A stretch of 64,000 nt of DNA, taken from Cunninghamia lanceolata (lineage: Eukaryota; Streptophyta; Pinopsida; Cupressales; Cupressaceae). Positions 46,732 to 59,772 of the stretch are shown here, in pieces. The translations under genes were made by a program, and so were the position numbers. Within the stretch, counting starts at the first letter, position 1. Every line of letters starts with the position of its first letter. Below the pieces are notes generated by a model. That model saw only the letters and a program-made list of their open reading frames with translations, was not told where the DNA came from and searched no databases. The stretch is taken from the NCBI GenBank assembly GCA_027924645.1, contig BSBN01000297.1, forward strand, positions 5,146,001 through 5,210,000, in the 5' to 3' direction.

Positions 46732-47460
46732 ACTTGCCACCAAAGAAAACAACACTAAATTCCAATTATTCGAGTGATGTGAACACACTCTAACATAGTA
46801 TTCTAATTCTTTCTAAGCATGAGCACTTATAATCTCTGAATGATAAGGTTTTCATCATGGCAACAATGCTAACAAAGGATCAGTTGTGTGCAAATGATTA
46901 ATTATCCTCATCTTGAAAGAAAGTTGAAAACATGAGTAACTGATGTTAAGCTACATAGTTTGGGAGCATCCCTCATAGCCAACCTGGATAGAGCCTTGCT
47001 ACCAGCAGGCGTCCATAGCCCCGACAAGGTTATCTATACAATCCCCCTAAGTAGAGACCCACTGCCAGCAAGCATCTATAGCCCCAGTAGAGTTACTTAG
47101 ATGGCCTAATTTTATTATATTTTTTTTTTATTTTCAAAATTTCTATATATACTCATATGATGTCATTATGTAAGCTTAATGTGCAAGGTATGGTCACTTT
47201 CTGATTTAGGTTGGAGATTGCATTGGGAGCAAGGGAGTCCCTTTAGATTTTTCACTTAACACCTATACTTGTGTGTTCAACAAACCCAAGGCTGTTAGGA
47301 GAGTCATTGTGAAAGAATCACTTTCGTCAAGAAAAGGCACCCTGATGAAAGGATATCACAGACCTGATCACCAATACTTCTCAAAATGAGTCATAACCTA
47401 TATATGAATTTGTTCTCATCACTTGAATCTTAACAATTCAGTTATTTTCTTAGGGTGATG
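46732..47460 (-). other. SL 3' untranslated region, conserved with GL-2
   Basis: Minus-strand counterpart of 17400-18131 with the same pair of GACGCCTG-type units (46985-47105) and the same purine-poor sequence next to the LTR. By eye it is about 90% identical, although the rest of the interior has no gag-pol. Confidence 0.7.
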
Positions 47461-47736
47461 AGCTACATCATCTTGACTAACCAAAATAGGACTCAACAAG
47501 CAAACAAACAAAAACAACAAAACCAAAACTATACAAACAACTAACTACAAAAAAGAACAACATAAAACAAAACAAGAAAGCAAGCAAAGAAACAAGACAA
47601 CTATTCTACCAAACTATATACAAACCCTACAAGGCAAATAAAACCCATGATAAGACCCAAAGACACCTGTATTTGCATACCTCTTTAGATTGTGTAGGAG
47701 CATCAGGGCACTAGTTATGGTTCTAATCTTAGAAAA
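47461..47736 (-). other. A-rich stretch of SL without a gene
   Basis: Rich in AAACAAAC-type runs on the plus strand (47500-47600). The matching GL-2 place (17330-17400) has the same TTTGTTTG runs but is shorter. No reading frame. Confidence 0.35.
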
Positions 47737-49068
47737 TTAATCTTTGTATTCTAAAAAATATTCTTGTATTCTAAATTCATTGTGTTTCATAGAATAATCT
47801 TTGATTATTAGCAACTGAGGAAGCTCATCATGTTCATGACTTATCCATATGTATGTCTTATCTCTTGAATTTCCATAATCAAAATAACAATCAACATCAT
47901 TTACTGTGGAAAGGAGAAATACAACCTGGTGTATCTCTGGCTCTGCAGTTGGACATGTTGTTTCACTGCCAGCTAGTCTTCCATTTAACTCTACACTTTC
48001 ATTGCTTAGCTCAGTGTTTAGTCTCACTTCAAATTGAAGGATGTATGGCTCTTGGTGAATTATTTCTTCATCTTTATCTAGCTTTGTCCCTTCATTTTGG
48101 ATGTTCAGTTTATCCTCAAGTTCAAGAAACGTCTCAATGTTCTCTTCAATTCTCTGCACATCAACATCTAAATGAGTATCTTTATCATCATAATCTGATA
48201 TACAGAAATTTATCATTTCTAAATCATTTCACTGTAAATGTGAAACAACTTTCAACTGATAAGAATACTCCCCTGTTTCATTTTCAAAATGACATTGGAT
48301 TGGCATCTGATCATGCACAACAACTCCATAGATTTCTACATCTTCAACTTTCATGAATTGTTCATCAAATAACTCACATTTTCCATCCAGTAGAGTGTCT
48401 AGATATATTGTTCTACAACAATCTCGCACCTGATCACTCAATTTAAACAAGTTAGATATGAAATCAGCATTTATTTTCTTTTTTACAATTTCCTGGGTTA
48501 CTATCATAGGAACTTCATTAGCAGCAATGCATTTAAATTCTTCCACCTATCTGCATTTCTTTATACCATAAAATAACTCAAGGAAAGATGTTTCCTCAAC
48601 TTTAACAAAAGTATTAGGATCATAATCAAAGACTCTATCCTGACAAGTGGTTTCTTCTCTACAATTTTCAAGAGATTCATACCTGCACTCTGCCTCACCC
48701 TTACCTGTATTAGGAAGTAGAGAACTCCAATTCTCACCATAAAATGACTCAAGGAAGGATGTTTCCTCTTCTTTACCTTCTAGAACTGATTCAGCTATTG
48801 TATTTTCTAAACAACTCATCATTAGGGGTGTTGCTTCTCTTTGCTATTCTAGAATTTGAGTCTTCTCCAACATGACCAGGCAAGTGTCACAATCCCTTTC
48901 TGAATGCTCTTCATCATGTAATCTGCACCAACTTTCAATTAAGACATCATCAATGGATAGACCTAATATTTGACTACACTGTATATTTCTAGACAAATAT
49001 AATTTGAAATCTTTAGATCGGTCCACTTCAGTGTCTGGATTACTAATAACTTCTAGTGTTGTATCCAC
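47737..49068 (-). pseudogene. SL-specific ORF, ~444 codons with three stops
   Basis: One reading frame on the minus strand from 49068 to 47737, interrupted only by TAG (about 48844), TAG (about 48547) and TGA (about 48229). The N-terminal ~65 residues match the GL-2 region after protease and include the motif W-C-R-L-H-x3-H-x4-C-x2-C (48877-48930). The rest is unique: an internal repeat EETSFLE-(S/L)-FYG (48721-48777 and 48549-48603), a Cys-containing central part, and an acidic C-terminal half (DVQRIEENIETFLELEDKL). No RT, integrase or protease motif. The long surviving frame suggests it was kept for a function; unrecognised. Confidence 0.6.
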
Positions 49069-49560
49069 TTGTTGCTCCAGAATTTATTCATTTTCCTACC
49101 AGACTTCAGCCCTAAACACATCTATATAAAATATTATTCCTTTCAAATATAAATCCAACCTTATAAGAAAAGTTAGACAATTAATTACACTGTGCTCCAT
49201 AGACTTATGTATCCTGCAACAACTGGATAAACCAAAGTTAGATAAACTATGAAGATAAAGTTGTTTATTCAAAGCTTCCTAAAATAAAGGAATGTCAACA
49301 TGACAATTGTCCTAATATGCATCCATTGAAATGAGACTCTATTTCAATTTTTTTTTTTTGATTTTGAAATTTTAACGAGATCTATCATATCTCAGAATAA
49401 AATATGAAAGCTCAGAAAATCAAATGAATCTTTGAAGTTTTGAGATTGATCTCTACAAAGATATAGTCAAAACCTCTTAGACAAGAGATATTTGTAGACA
49501 TTCAACTCAAATAATGAAATATTTATGAAACATTTGCAAAAACCTATAGATTCTTTGTTC
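49069..49560 (-). other. SL leader between primer binding site and ORF
   Basis: About 490 bases with no conserved frame; part resembles the GL leader in base composition only. Contains a T10 run at 49351-49360. Confidence 0.35.
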
Positions 49561-49585
49561 AGGCCCTCCTTCTAGCACCAATTTA
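49561..49585 (-). other. SL primer binding site
   Basis: On the minus strand TAAAT precedes TGGTGCTAGAAGGAGGGCCT directly after the 5' LTR; one base differs from GL-3. Confidence 0.8.
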
Positions 49586-52289
49586 TGTTGATGATGATGT
49601 TAGTCACATACAAACATAGAATAAAAGTTACACAACAACCCTTTATTCATCTTGAAAGATATGATAAATTCAAAGAATTCATGATCCTAAGTCTCCATTG
49701 ATTAGTTCATAATCTACTGACCTTACTCAGTGGTTGATGTGTGTTGTTGTTAATCATTCAGGGGCCTTACGTTCTTCAGTAATTTTTATAAAGATCATCA
49801 GTATTTCTCCAAATATCCTATCCTTTATGTCTTCTCTGCATAAATTTACTCAAATAATGTGCCTACAGGTTGATATTTGCATGATTTCTACTATTATTTG
49901 TAATTCTTTGCATGATATTTTCAACACTACATGCATTTAGCTCAAATATGCTATTGATTTTCAGTTATCTATGAGATGTCAGCATATTTCTCTGTTCTGC
50001 TTATTATTTATCATGATTTACAGTTATGGAAGTGATTTCTATGAAATTAAAATAAGAAAAAGGGTTAGAGGATGAGATTCCCAAAATTACTTGACTAAGA
50101 TCACTGATCCATATACATGTTCCCATACAACAATGAAGAGAAGAAAACTAGAATCATACTTCACTAGGACATTCCACAAATCCGCATGATCTAGTGCAAA
50201 TCTTCAAAGGAAAAGTTGACAACAACATGCGATAAAATGAAAACGCTTCCAGTTGAACACAGAATTCACCATTACATATCCAAAAATCAACTTGAAGATT
50301 ACGTAAAGTTTACAATCAGGATGTAATCTGAAGCTTCATCTCCATTAGTCTCAATAATCTGATCCCTTCTTAATTCTACAGTCATTGGCCTTATTTTGCC
50401 AGATATTCTCTCTATATATCTCCCCCTTTATTTGGACAAGTTCTGGCCCTTTTTATAGAACAAAGGCCAGAAAATAGTTACATTGATCCAATGATCAGGA
50501 TCCTCCCGTAACAATCAATGATTCAGATGAACAACACGTGCCTGCCAGTTGGCAAATTCATAGTTGGTATAGAATATTCTAACATCTTTGACCTGGTCCA
50601 TCCTCTAGCTGGCAAACAACATATTTGACAATATCCTCCTTAGCTCTAATTCTTGTTGCCTCTGCGTCCGCAACTCTACAACTTTTAGCTACCTTGATAC
50701 AGCTCCAACATCCTGCAACAAATACACAAGAATCAAGCATCACCATTTAAACAACCAGCGGGAAGATAAAATTACATTAAATCATGCTGAATGTGCAAAC
50801 ATAGATATCATGTTATGAATCTGTGAACAATTGCATATCTTAAATGTGTATACACTATTAAAAATGGTCGGGTCAACCATCGTTGACCAAAATCATGCTA
50901 TCGGGCCTTGAAACGGCTTCAAAATCTTATAGTTTTGCCTTCCCACCTTTTTCCTTGTATCTCACATGCATATCACCCTTGTATATATTAGGTTATATCT
51001 TATAGACATACAAGCACAAAAATATGCAAGGAATTTGCTATTTTTAACTTCCTATTTGCGTTTGGTGCTTGTATATCAACCTGCATCTTTCGTTTGCATA
51101 TCGGTAATGTACATCGGCAAAGATATAGGTAAAAAACCCTTGTATAGCGCTCTTCAAACTTCAACTATTTTATAAACCACATTTTATCCATCTGTCGGCT
51201 CCACGGCATGTATAAAACACAATGTATCTTTCAATGTACATTCAGTTCTGATGCAATCATTATATCAGATTTTAAACTTTCTGAGATCCACCTTGTATGT
51301 TTCTAAATGTATACCACCAAAATGCACATACAAAGGTATGGAACATACAATGATAAGGCCAACTTTAATAACTTTTCAATTCCGCATTGTATGTTCCCAT
51401 TGTATGTATCGCAATGTATATACCGAAACATACATTGCGTGAAACATACAAGGATCTTTCCTTATTTAATAAACCTTTTGGTTTTGGCTCTTGTAAATAG
51501 TCATTGGATCTTGCAATGTATGTAAGACACATACAAACATAAAAATGCACCCGGCAGACTTAATCAGATTATTTATTATAACTTTGACTCTCTTCATTAA
51601 TCAAGATATGATGATGATGTCATCATCATGGACATGCCTTGCTAAAAAATGAAAGGATGATGTCACGGTCATACCGAAGGAAATCAGGAGGCTAAGAAAT
51701 ATGACCCCAATATTGATGAATATCACCCCCAAATAAGATGATGTCATCATCATGTTATATCCTTTGTAGCATGGGGATAAGTTGACTTCATCATCATGTT
51801 AGGAAAAATCAGTCATATTAGAAAAGATGACGGATGCTAGAGAATAGATGACCGTCAGATGTGAAGCTGATCGATGATGTCACCATCAGGGTGATTTCCT
51901 TTGTTCATCGGGTTGAGATGATGTCAGCGTCATATTAGTGCTGGGGTGATATTTGTAAGATGACCCCCCACTTAGGAATATCAGGTTTGACTAGAACTTT
52001 GACTTTCCATAAATTTCTCATTTGGCCAAATTTCAAGGTTATGTAAAAGGCAAACCTACCTAGAATTTTACACTCTTTCACATGGCAGGCTTCCTGAGAA
52101 AATATTCAGACATTAGAATTTGGGTTCAGATTTCAAGATCACAGATACACCTAACATTAGGCATATACATACTGACTGATGTTGTTTTACCATTACTGCC
52201 CAGAGCACACAAGCAAGGGAAACAAGCCAACAAAGTTGGGTCCTTGTTTTGCTAAGGCAAGATGGGGCATGTTGTGTAACCACACAATA
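49586..52289 (-). repeat. SL 5' LTR (2704 bp)
   Basis: Right-hand LTR, matching 43934-46731 at about 95% by eye. The TATA box on the minus strand is at 50450-50457; the TGTATGT array is at 50945-51540; the palindromic U3 words (gatgatgatgtcatcatcat) are near 51610. Ends on the right with ACCACACAATA, then GGCAC. Confidence 0.9.
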
Positions 52290-52759
52290 GGCACCCAACC
52301 TTTGCATGGCTATTTTTGGACAAGTGTAAGATGCTTGTAAGATGGTAATTAATGTTTACAGGTTGGAGAATCTTAGGAGAGAGAAGGTGAACGCCTAGAA
52401 TGGAGTGGAAAACATTTCTATAAGTATTTTCCATGTATTTATTTCTGCAATATAGATTTTAGGTACTCAGATGCTGCCGAAATGCTGTCAGATTGAAGAC
52501 TTGTGGAGAGAGTTGTGTAGTTGATGTATTGTACAATCTTGTTGAGATTAATACAAACTTGTGCCTCTTTCCTAGTGGATTTTTTTACCTGCAAGAGTTT
52601 TCTCCATGTAAACACTGTGTCATTGTGATGCGTTCTTCATGTTTGGCATCTTTTCTGTAGTGGGTTTTATGTTTTGTTACAATCTCCATTGTTAATGTGC
52701 ACTTAAAGATTGTTGAAATTTATCTTGAATCAGATTTCCATTGAAGTAGTGTTGCTTTC
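52290..52759 (+). repeat. C2 3' LTR, second part (end truncated)
   Basis: Resumes with GGCACCCAACCTTTGCATGG, matching 38868 onward, and runs to GTTGCTTTC at 52759. The final ATTTCTAACA and the C2 right target duplication are missing. Confidence 0.88.
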
Positions 52760-53830
52760 TGTAGACACCTAAAAATGCCCAACACCTTGTCATTACCAGG
52801 TTTTGCCCTAGGTACCCATGTCATCACCTAAATAGTTAAATAAATTTTATTTATTTGACTAATTTATTTCTCCTTTCAATCCCATCATCCTATCTTCTAT
52901 TATTAAATAAATTTTAATTATTTATTTAATTATTCATGACCCTTTATCCCCTCTAATTAAATAATTATTTTTAATTATTTAATTAGCCATTTATCCATTT
53001 GCCTATAATTAATTAAATAAATTAAATGTTTATTTAATTAATAAAATCCTAAAAAGATCCTCTTGCTTTCTTTCTAAACTTGAACTCATGTGTATCTAAT
53101 TAATTAATTTAATTAGATATTTCATCTATTATCCTCCCATCTTTTTAGAAGATTTATTTCCTTTTTGATGATTTAAAACTAAAAGCAAGTTTTTTTTATC
53201 TTTTTCCTATTATATCTTGTTTTATTTCCTCTTTTGTCTAATAAATCAAAAATCCAATCCTTATCGAATCTTATCAAATCTTCAGCCTTGCCTATAAATA
53301 TGGCCTCTCACAAGCCATTTGAGGAATGCACTAATTTTGACATCCTTATGCTGCTAAAATTCCTCTAGTCCTCTCATTCTTCAATCTTCTCATCCATTCT
53401 CATCTATCATCTTTCATCTATTTATCTTCTATCAATGTTATGCTATGTATCTCAGCAATCAACATCAAATCAAACTACAACAACCAAACATGCATGCATC
53501 ATCAATTTAAGGTAGTCAAAGAGTTTGGGTAAAAAGGTATTGCATTTTATTGTTTTATCATATATTTTGTCCAAATTTCTCGTTTACACTTTCATTTCTA
53601 ATAGTTATTTTCAAGTTTTGTTTTTGCTGCCATATATTTCTGGCAGTTGGGTTGCAAATACTTTTCCAAGGTTTCAAGCAGTAAGAGGCTCATATGCCCA
53701 ATGGATTTAGAAGGCTACTGGTCCCATTTTTTTAGCAGGCAAACACCCCTAAGAGGTCACGAAAAATGTTACTAAATTATGTTTGCAACCTAAATTAGTG
53801 ACACATAGACAATAGTTATTGAAGAGGGGC
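52760..53830 (+). mobile_element. Start of another LTR (TGTAGACACC...), cut by GL-3
   Basis: TGTAGACACCTAAAAATGCCC is a typical plant LTR start. AT-rich AATTAATT/TTTAATTA tracts follow (52840-53110), then a TATA box (CTATAAATATGG, 53292) and a C/T-rich leader. There is no reading frame of note. The end lies beyond GL-3. It could be the 3' LTR of element H (28575-38421), since it comes right after the elements nested in H; this cannot be proven here because the H 5' LTR is almost entirely outside the window. Confidence 0.6.
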
Positions 53831-55278
53831 TATTGTGTGGTTACACAACATGCCCCATTTGCCTTAGCAAAATAGGGACCCAACTTTTTTGGCTTTTTCC
53901 TTACTTTTTTCTTGCTTTGGCCAGTATGGTAAAAGTTAAGTATCAGATGTAGTGATAGGATATCACCCTTAGTATGCATAGACCTCATAGAGGTAGGTTG
54001 AATACTAAAGCTCAAATTCTACTGTCTTGAATCCCATCAAGTGAAAGAGTACAAAATTCTAAGCACCTTTGCCTTTTGAATCACCTTAAAATTCCTTAAG
54101 GATAGAAAGTTATGTTCGGACAAAGTTTGGTCAAACTGGTCACTCAGGGAGGATCATCACATTTACAAATATCCCTGATATTCGTCAATAGCCTAGACAT
54201 GTGTTTTGACACAGAAAGCCAGATATCTGCATATTCATTAATATGTAGACGTCAAATTTAAATGTAGTAGGCATCTACCCGTCAAGAACCCACACACATC
54301 TGAGGAGGGTGATATTTCTTAATATCCCTGATATTCACTAATGTGCGGGCTTACCTTAGATATAGCATAAATACCTGATATCAGCATGATCCTTAATATC
54401 TGTTACATTAACTAAGCTCCCTGATCTTGGTTAATATGACGATGACGTAGTCTTAACCCAATATAAAGAAGACCCTATATGACAATGACGTCGTCATATT
54501 CTCGACATCAAAAGGGGTCACCTATTTCCAAATATCCCAGATATTTGTTAATATCCTGATCCAATTTGAAGTAAAGGAAAAACTTAATATCTCGCACATT
54601 ATCTAAGATCCCTGATCTTTGTTAATGTGACGATGACGTCACTTATGCTCCAGTTTGAAATATTAATGAAGGATGCTGACATCATCCTAATCTTTGAATG
54701 TGGGGATATTTCACATACTTAAAAACCCTGATATGTCTTAGTATCCTTAAATCCATCTTTTAAGACATATAACATGCAAATTGTTATGAACCAATAGGTT
54801 GCTTCCATGTGGCATGTTGACTCAATCATATCAGCACATTTTGTTATCATGATCATTAAACAAAAGTAAAATGACTTGACTTTGGTCATTGGTCAATAGT
54901 CAGTCAGCATCATGATGATGTCATCATCTTTCGCAAGTCATATTCCTAATATCCATGATATCTACAAATGTGCCCGCTCACATTAAATGTTAATCTAACA
55001 GTTGGTGAACCTTCAAAATTTCAAATAATCATGCACCACCTGTTAACATCTCCAATGCTTTGGTGCCAATCAATGGATATCGACAAATTGGCATTAATCA
55101 TGCCTGAATTCGACAATGTTTTTGATTAAAAACAAGGATTTGAGTTCATTTTGAATTTATCACGTATGGAAGCAAAAGTTACAGAGTTATAGTGTGATTA
55201 AGGACACATTACAACAATCTATGAAAGCAACAGAATGGGGTGCATATTCAAATGGCAGATAAAGGAGGATAACTACAA

Positions 55279-55529
55279 GGTGAATGTGCACAACCAGATA
55301 TCAACTAAATAGTTAAAAGGTAGCAAATATCAAGTATGTAATGACAAAACCCTATTTTTTCATTTATGGATAAAATGAGCAGGTAAAATTGTTTTTACCA
55401 CAATAAATCGATATGATGATGTATGAAATATATTGAATAAGAATTAAAATATCCCTGATATTCATATAATCATTGATTCACATGCACATATGACATGTTA
55501 GGGTAAAAAATACATGTGTTTTATCGTAG
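55279..55529 (+). other. Possible leader intron in GL-3
   Basis: The acceptor TTTATCGTAG ending at 55529 aligns with the GL-1 and GL-2 acceptors, seven bases before ATG 55536. The donor is less clear; AAG|GTGAATGTG at 55279 is the best candidate. Weaker than in the other copies. Confidence 0.35.
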
Positions 55530-55535
55530 GATTCA

Positions 55536-58500
55536 ATGGTGGTCCACAAAAATATATCAGACACAGAATTCCTAAAACCTATGGGAATGCAACTTGAAGG
55601 AATATCATTCAAATATGGCCAGATAAATGACACTCATCTAGGGAATACTTATCTAGATGCATGGATGACATTGTCAGAAGAGGGGAGTGGATAGCCCCTA
55701 CTCATTAACATTTACAACTTAGGCATGTGGCATGCAGGAGGATTCCCTTATGCAATGGAGGCCACCGAGTTGGTAGTAGAATGTGCTTGTAATCAAAATA
55801 CCACCACCAGAAAGGTAGAGAAACATGGCTAGGTATACGCAATTTCCTTAGTTGAGGGCATTACTACAACTTTTAATCTACCCAAAGGACCTCAAGTGCA
55901 TGGAATAAACTTGGAGAAGTTAGAAAAGAAATACAATAAAACTATAAAGGATTGCAAAAAAATCATGTACTCATGGAGAGCTAATGATAGCACGTATAAG
56001 GCATCTACAAAGCTACCTATGCATTTATACAAGTTTGATTTCACCCCTAAATATCAATACATGATGGTGATGCTTAGCTGTATGACAAGAAAACCAAATG
56101 TTGGATGCTTTGAAAACTACATGTATGGTCTCATAAGAATGGTAGCGGATACTACTAAAAAACTCCAATGGGCAAAGATCATAAGTGACAATCTAGATGA
56201 GGGAATGATGAATCTAGGAGGAAAGACCATTATGTTTCATATGACCTCTTATGTAGTTTATGTATGTACATTCAGGGGGACATTTAGTGGTTTGCAAACA
56301 TTAACCCTGGAGATGTGAACATCTGGGATCATTACCCACAATTGAAATGGAGAGAGTCTCTTCAACATTACCAGAGAGTGAATGATTCATTTTCCTTACA
56401 TTTAGTAAGGACTATGGAAGAAGATAGAGAAAAGAGGTTGAGCATGGAAGCTCAAGACATAATCTATGAGCATGGGGCTTGGTTCATCCAATTTCCCACA
56501 TTCACATATATAAGAATAGAAGGTTTCACTAGGTAACCTCTCATGTTGCCAAGATACCCAACTGATAAGGTCATCCTGATGGAGATGGTTAGGCAGATAT
56601 TGCCTTCATTTGAGGCCTATATTGAGAAAGGAAAAATACCTAATGTCCTGTTCCCAATCATGATTGGGTCGTATATGTGCCCTGACAAGGAAAGTGCCAA
56701 ATAGGCAATAGGGGGATTGCAGTTGATGTCTTTGTAGCCTTTTTCACTATCTAGGCAATATGACACATATGGTAGGATGCAGGCACTATACAAGAAGCCA
56801 ATTCATCAGATGCATCTTGAGGACTATTGGGCTGATTGTGATGATGAAATCGAAGTGAGAAGGAGAAGTTACCAAAGGCTTACTCTGTAGCAAATACACA
56901 CATTGGACTACATACCTGTACCAATGCAATTACATGAAGGTGATGGGAACATCATGTCTCAGGAATATGAGAGCAAGAAGATATACAATGAAACAATATC
57001 ATCCCCTGACTAGAATCAGCTAGAAGAAACATCATTAGAACAGATAACACAGAAGGTTATACTATTAACCAAAGACTAGGTGGATACAGAAGTTACAAAA
57101 TTGAAGAAAAGGGGGGTAGCTCTCATTAATGATAAGAAGAGGAAGAGACAAGAATTGACAGATGATGAATATGATGATTTCCTCAAAGAAAAAAGGGCAT
57201 CTAAAGGTGAGAGGCAGCAAGAAAAATCCAAGAAGGGAAACCAAGCTATAGGTGTAAGAATCATTCATGATCATCAATCTAAGGAGGATCTGGCCTCTAC
57301 TTCTACTACCACCACCTCTCATGCACCTACAAAGCAGCAAAAGCCAATTACAAAACATGCTCCTACTGATGAAGTTGAAGAGGAAAGCACAGATGATGAT
57401 GATCTCCTAATAAGTAGAAAGAAAAAGAAAACCCAGGAGACACCCCAAAAGAAGCAAACATCTACAATGAGGGGGACAATAGAAAAGAACCCCACCATCA
57501 TACTAAAAGAAAAATGTGGTGAAGGTATAAAGAGAACTCTGTAGCATGAGGTGCCTATTCCTACCATAGTACATTTCAAGACTGAACTGGTAGAAGAGCA
57601 AAAGAAGGAGATGCATAATAAAGGAAGTGATTAGTCTTTTCCATTGGATAACACAATGGAGTTATCAGATGATGATGTGGTAAATGAAGTGTCTACCAGT
57701 TCTATAGAGACACTAGTAAAGAACACAAATATGACCCCTCGTGACACCCCCACAATACAAAAGGAGGTCGAAGAAGAAGAGATAATAGAGGGTAATCCTA
57801 AAATTGTAGCACAACAAATTGATTTGGTAGGATTAGTAGATCAGGTTACCAGTCCAGTAGCCATAGACTTGACATATCAGGGTGAGGAGGACCAAAGTAA
57901 GGATGAGGAATTACCTCCAGAGTAAAAGAAACTAGAAGTCAATGTACAGATGGAGGAGGAAGAGGCATTTGATCAAAATGACGGTCAGGCTAATGAACCA
58001 ATACCTAAAAGGGAGCTAGATAAAATGGAGATAGATAAACCCCAAGATTCTAAAGAGGCAGGTTTGCCAAAAGATGGGGAATAGGGCGCTTAGGTAGGTG
58101 ATGATTAAGAAAAGAAAGAGGATGTGAATGAAGACAATCATAAAGATCATCAGGATATGCTAGATAAGAGTAATCCAAACCCTCATGCAAATTCATCACC
58201 ATAAAAAGATGAGCAGCATAAGATTGAGAAGGTAATACAAGATGTCCCTATACATGAGGATGAAAATGATGAGGAAGTACCTGACGAGCAAGAAAAGGGG
58301 CAATCACCACCAAGGGTGGAACAAAATATGAGTCACAAGATGTTCACATTGAACATACAAGCTAGGAAGGGTCTACATATGATGTGCCACATTGGCTACA
58401 ACAAGAAGTACATGCACATCCGCCTAGTGTTGCATTAGATTTTGATATTGCTTCATTATTTTCAGCCAATATGGCCAAGCCAAGGAGAAGGACTAGGGCC

Positions 58501-59592
58501 ACATCGACAATAAAGAGAGATTCAACAATAGTTAGGAGAACAACTGAAGTAGCTATACATGTGGTAGACAAAGCCAAAGGTGAGATAAGTGCCAGTGAAT
58601 TACAAATAACCATTGTTGATTTGGGCTTTGCTATAGAGTAACAAGAAGGCCAAGAGGCCAAATATATAATTGATTCTTTATTGAATATAGTAGAGAAAGA
58701 GAAGGATAAAAATAAGGTTCATAAAGAGCACATTGCTCAATTGCACACATTCATAAAAGGGATGATAGATCCCAATAATGTGCCAGTTAGCACATCCACT
58801 CCACTAACTATCATATCACAGGATGAAATAATAGGACTGGACATCATGAAGCACAAAGCACATATGATGGACAATTGGTTCATTCAATTCATAACAGAGG
58901 TAGAGAAGGTGATGAAGACCTCTCTTAATAATTGGAATCTTCTCATCACATTGAAGAGAAAGGTAGATAAATTGCAGAAGGAAGTTGGGCAGAGGTCAAT
59001 CAAGATTGAGAAACATTTGATTGCTCTATTAGAAATGAAGCACATAGATGCCAATGTCCTAGTTTACAACAAGATGTTGAATAATTAGACATCAAAGTTG
59101 TTAAACATATGGTATGAAGATACCAAATTTAAGAGTGATAACCTTAGGAAGTGGAATACAAAACTCAGAGATATCAATGTTAGATTGCATAAACTTTTAT
59201 TTGATGAAGTAGAAATCGTAGAGGCTCTTGAAGAAAAGGTGGAAGGGAAGATTGAAAACCAGGATGCAGACTTTGCAGTTAAAGCCTTTCAAGATAATTT
59301 CAATCCTGCTATGGATGACCCCCTCAATCATTTATCAGAAGATATGATCAACAAGGCCATGAGGATGAAGGCAAAGGTGGAAAAATATAATGAAATGCTG
59401 AATAGTAGAAAGAGTAAATGGTCTACATTGCAAGCACAATTAAAGTCACAAGAACATGTAGTCACCAAGGCCAAAGTCCAAGATGGAGGGGAAATTGAAA
59501 GGATAGTACAAGCATATGAGCCCATAAGGGGAGTGATAAGCATGCCTGGCAATGAAGATGATTTATCCACTGATGAGGAAGATGAAGAATAA
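55536..59592 (+). pseudogene. LTR-borne gene in GL-3 (~1,350 codons, broken)
   Basis: Diverged homologue of the GL-1 and GL-2 LTR genes. ATG 55536; the Met of the K-P-M context is 16 codons on. Conserved N-terminal blocks: TELVVECA, TTTFNLP, MYSWRANDSTYKASTKLPMH, TSYVVYVCTFRGTF. Then RTMEEDREKRLSMEAQDIIYEHGAWF, the basic middle (TKLKKRGVALINDKKRKRQE, 57090-57150), and the coiled-coil part (58384-59088 and 59098-59592: HIAQLHTFIKGMIDP, LKRKVDKLQKE, EALEEKVEGKIENQD) with an acidic tail ending at TAA 59590-59592. Stops are fewer than in GL-2. It shares the TAG at 56735-56737. Confidence 0.78.
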
Positions 59593-59765
59593 ACATGATG
59601 CAAAGGACATGATCATGTACATGATATGGTACTAGATGGTTGCCAGCTAGCAACCTATGCCACGTGTTTACCTGTTGACTCGGTCAAGGAGTAATATGGA
59701 CCATTGATCCTAATTGATAAATCATGATCCTAAGATCATTTTGTAACCACCTCCTCCTCTTGTTC

Positions 59766-59772
59766 TATAAAA
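59766..59772 (+). promoter_or_regulatory. TATA box of the GL-3 LTR
   Basis: CTATAAAAGGGAG at the place equivalent to 9003. Confidence 0.65.

Larger units (their letters stand above)
43934..52289 (-). mobile_element. SL: short-LTR, non-autonomous relative of the GL family, minus strand
   Basis: 8356 bp flanked by GGCAC (43929-43933, 52290-52294). Read on the minus strand, its LTRs begin TATTGTGTGGTTACACAAC, share the palindrome-rich U3, the TATA region and the U5 with GL-2, and end CATCATCAACA (or CAATA). The primer binding site matches GL-2 and GL-3 with one change. The LTRs are 2.7-2.8 kb because the LTR gene is absent. The internal region is only 2854 bp: no RT, integrase or RNase H, one ORF of its own, and a 3' untranslated region almost identical to that of GL-2. 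It would depend on proteins of a GL element. Confidence 0.9.
38422..52759 (+). mobile_element. C2: Ty1/copia LTR retrotransposon, plus strand, its 3' LTR split by SL
   Basis: 5' LTR 38422-39338, internal 39339-43488, 3' LTR 43489-43933 plus 52290-52759. Removing SL and one GGCAC restores the 3' LTR. The last ~10 bases of the 3' LTR (ATTTCTAACA) are missing; the sequence runs from GTTGCTTTC straight into another LTR start at 52760. About 5 kb without SL. Confidence 0.92.

Noticed and set aside
47853..48356. 167-codon plus-strand frame in SL
   Set aside because: It mirrors the minus-strand SL ORF, which shares the GL Cys/His segment and continues over 1.3 kb; the plus frame has no supporting similarity.
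52840..53110. AT-rich tract as a replication origin or matrix attachment site
   Set aside because: It lies inside an LTR before its TATA box; simple AATTAATT words alone do not support an origin.
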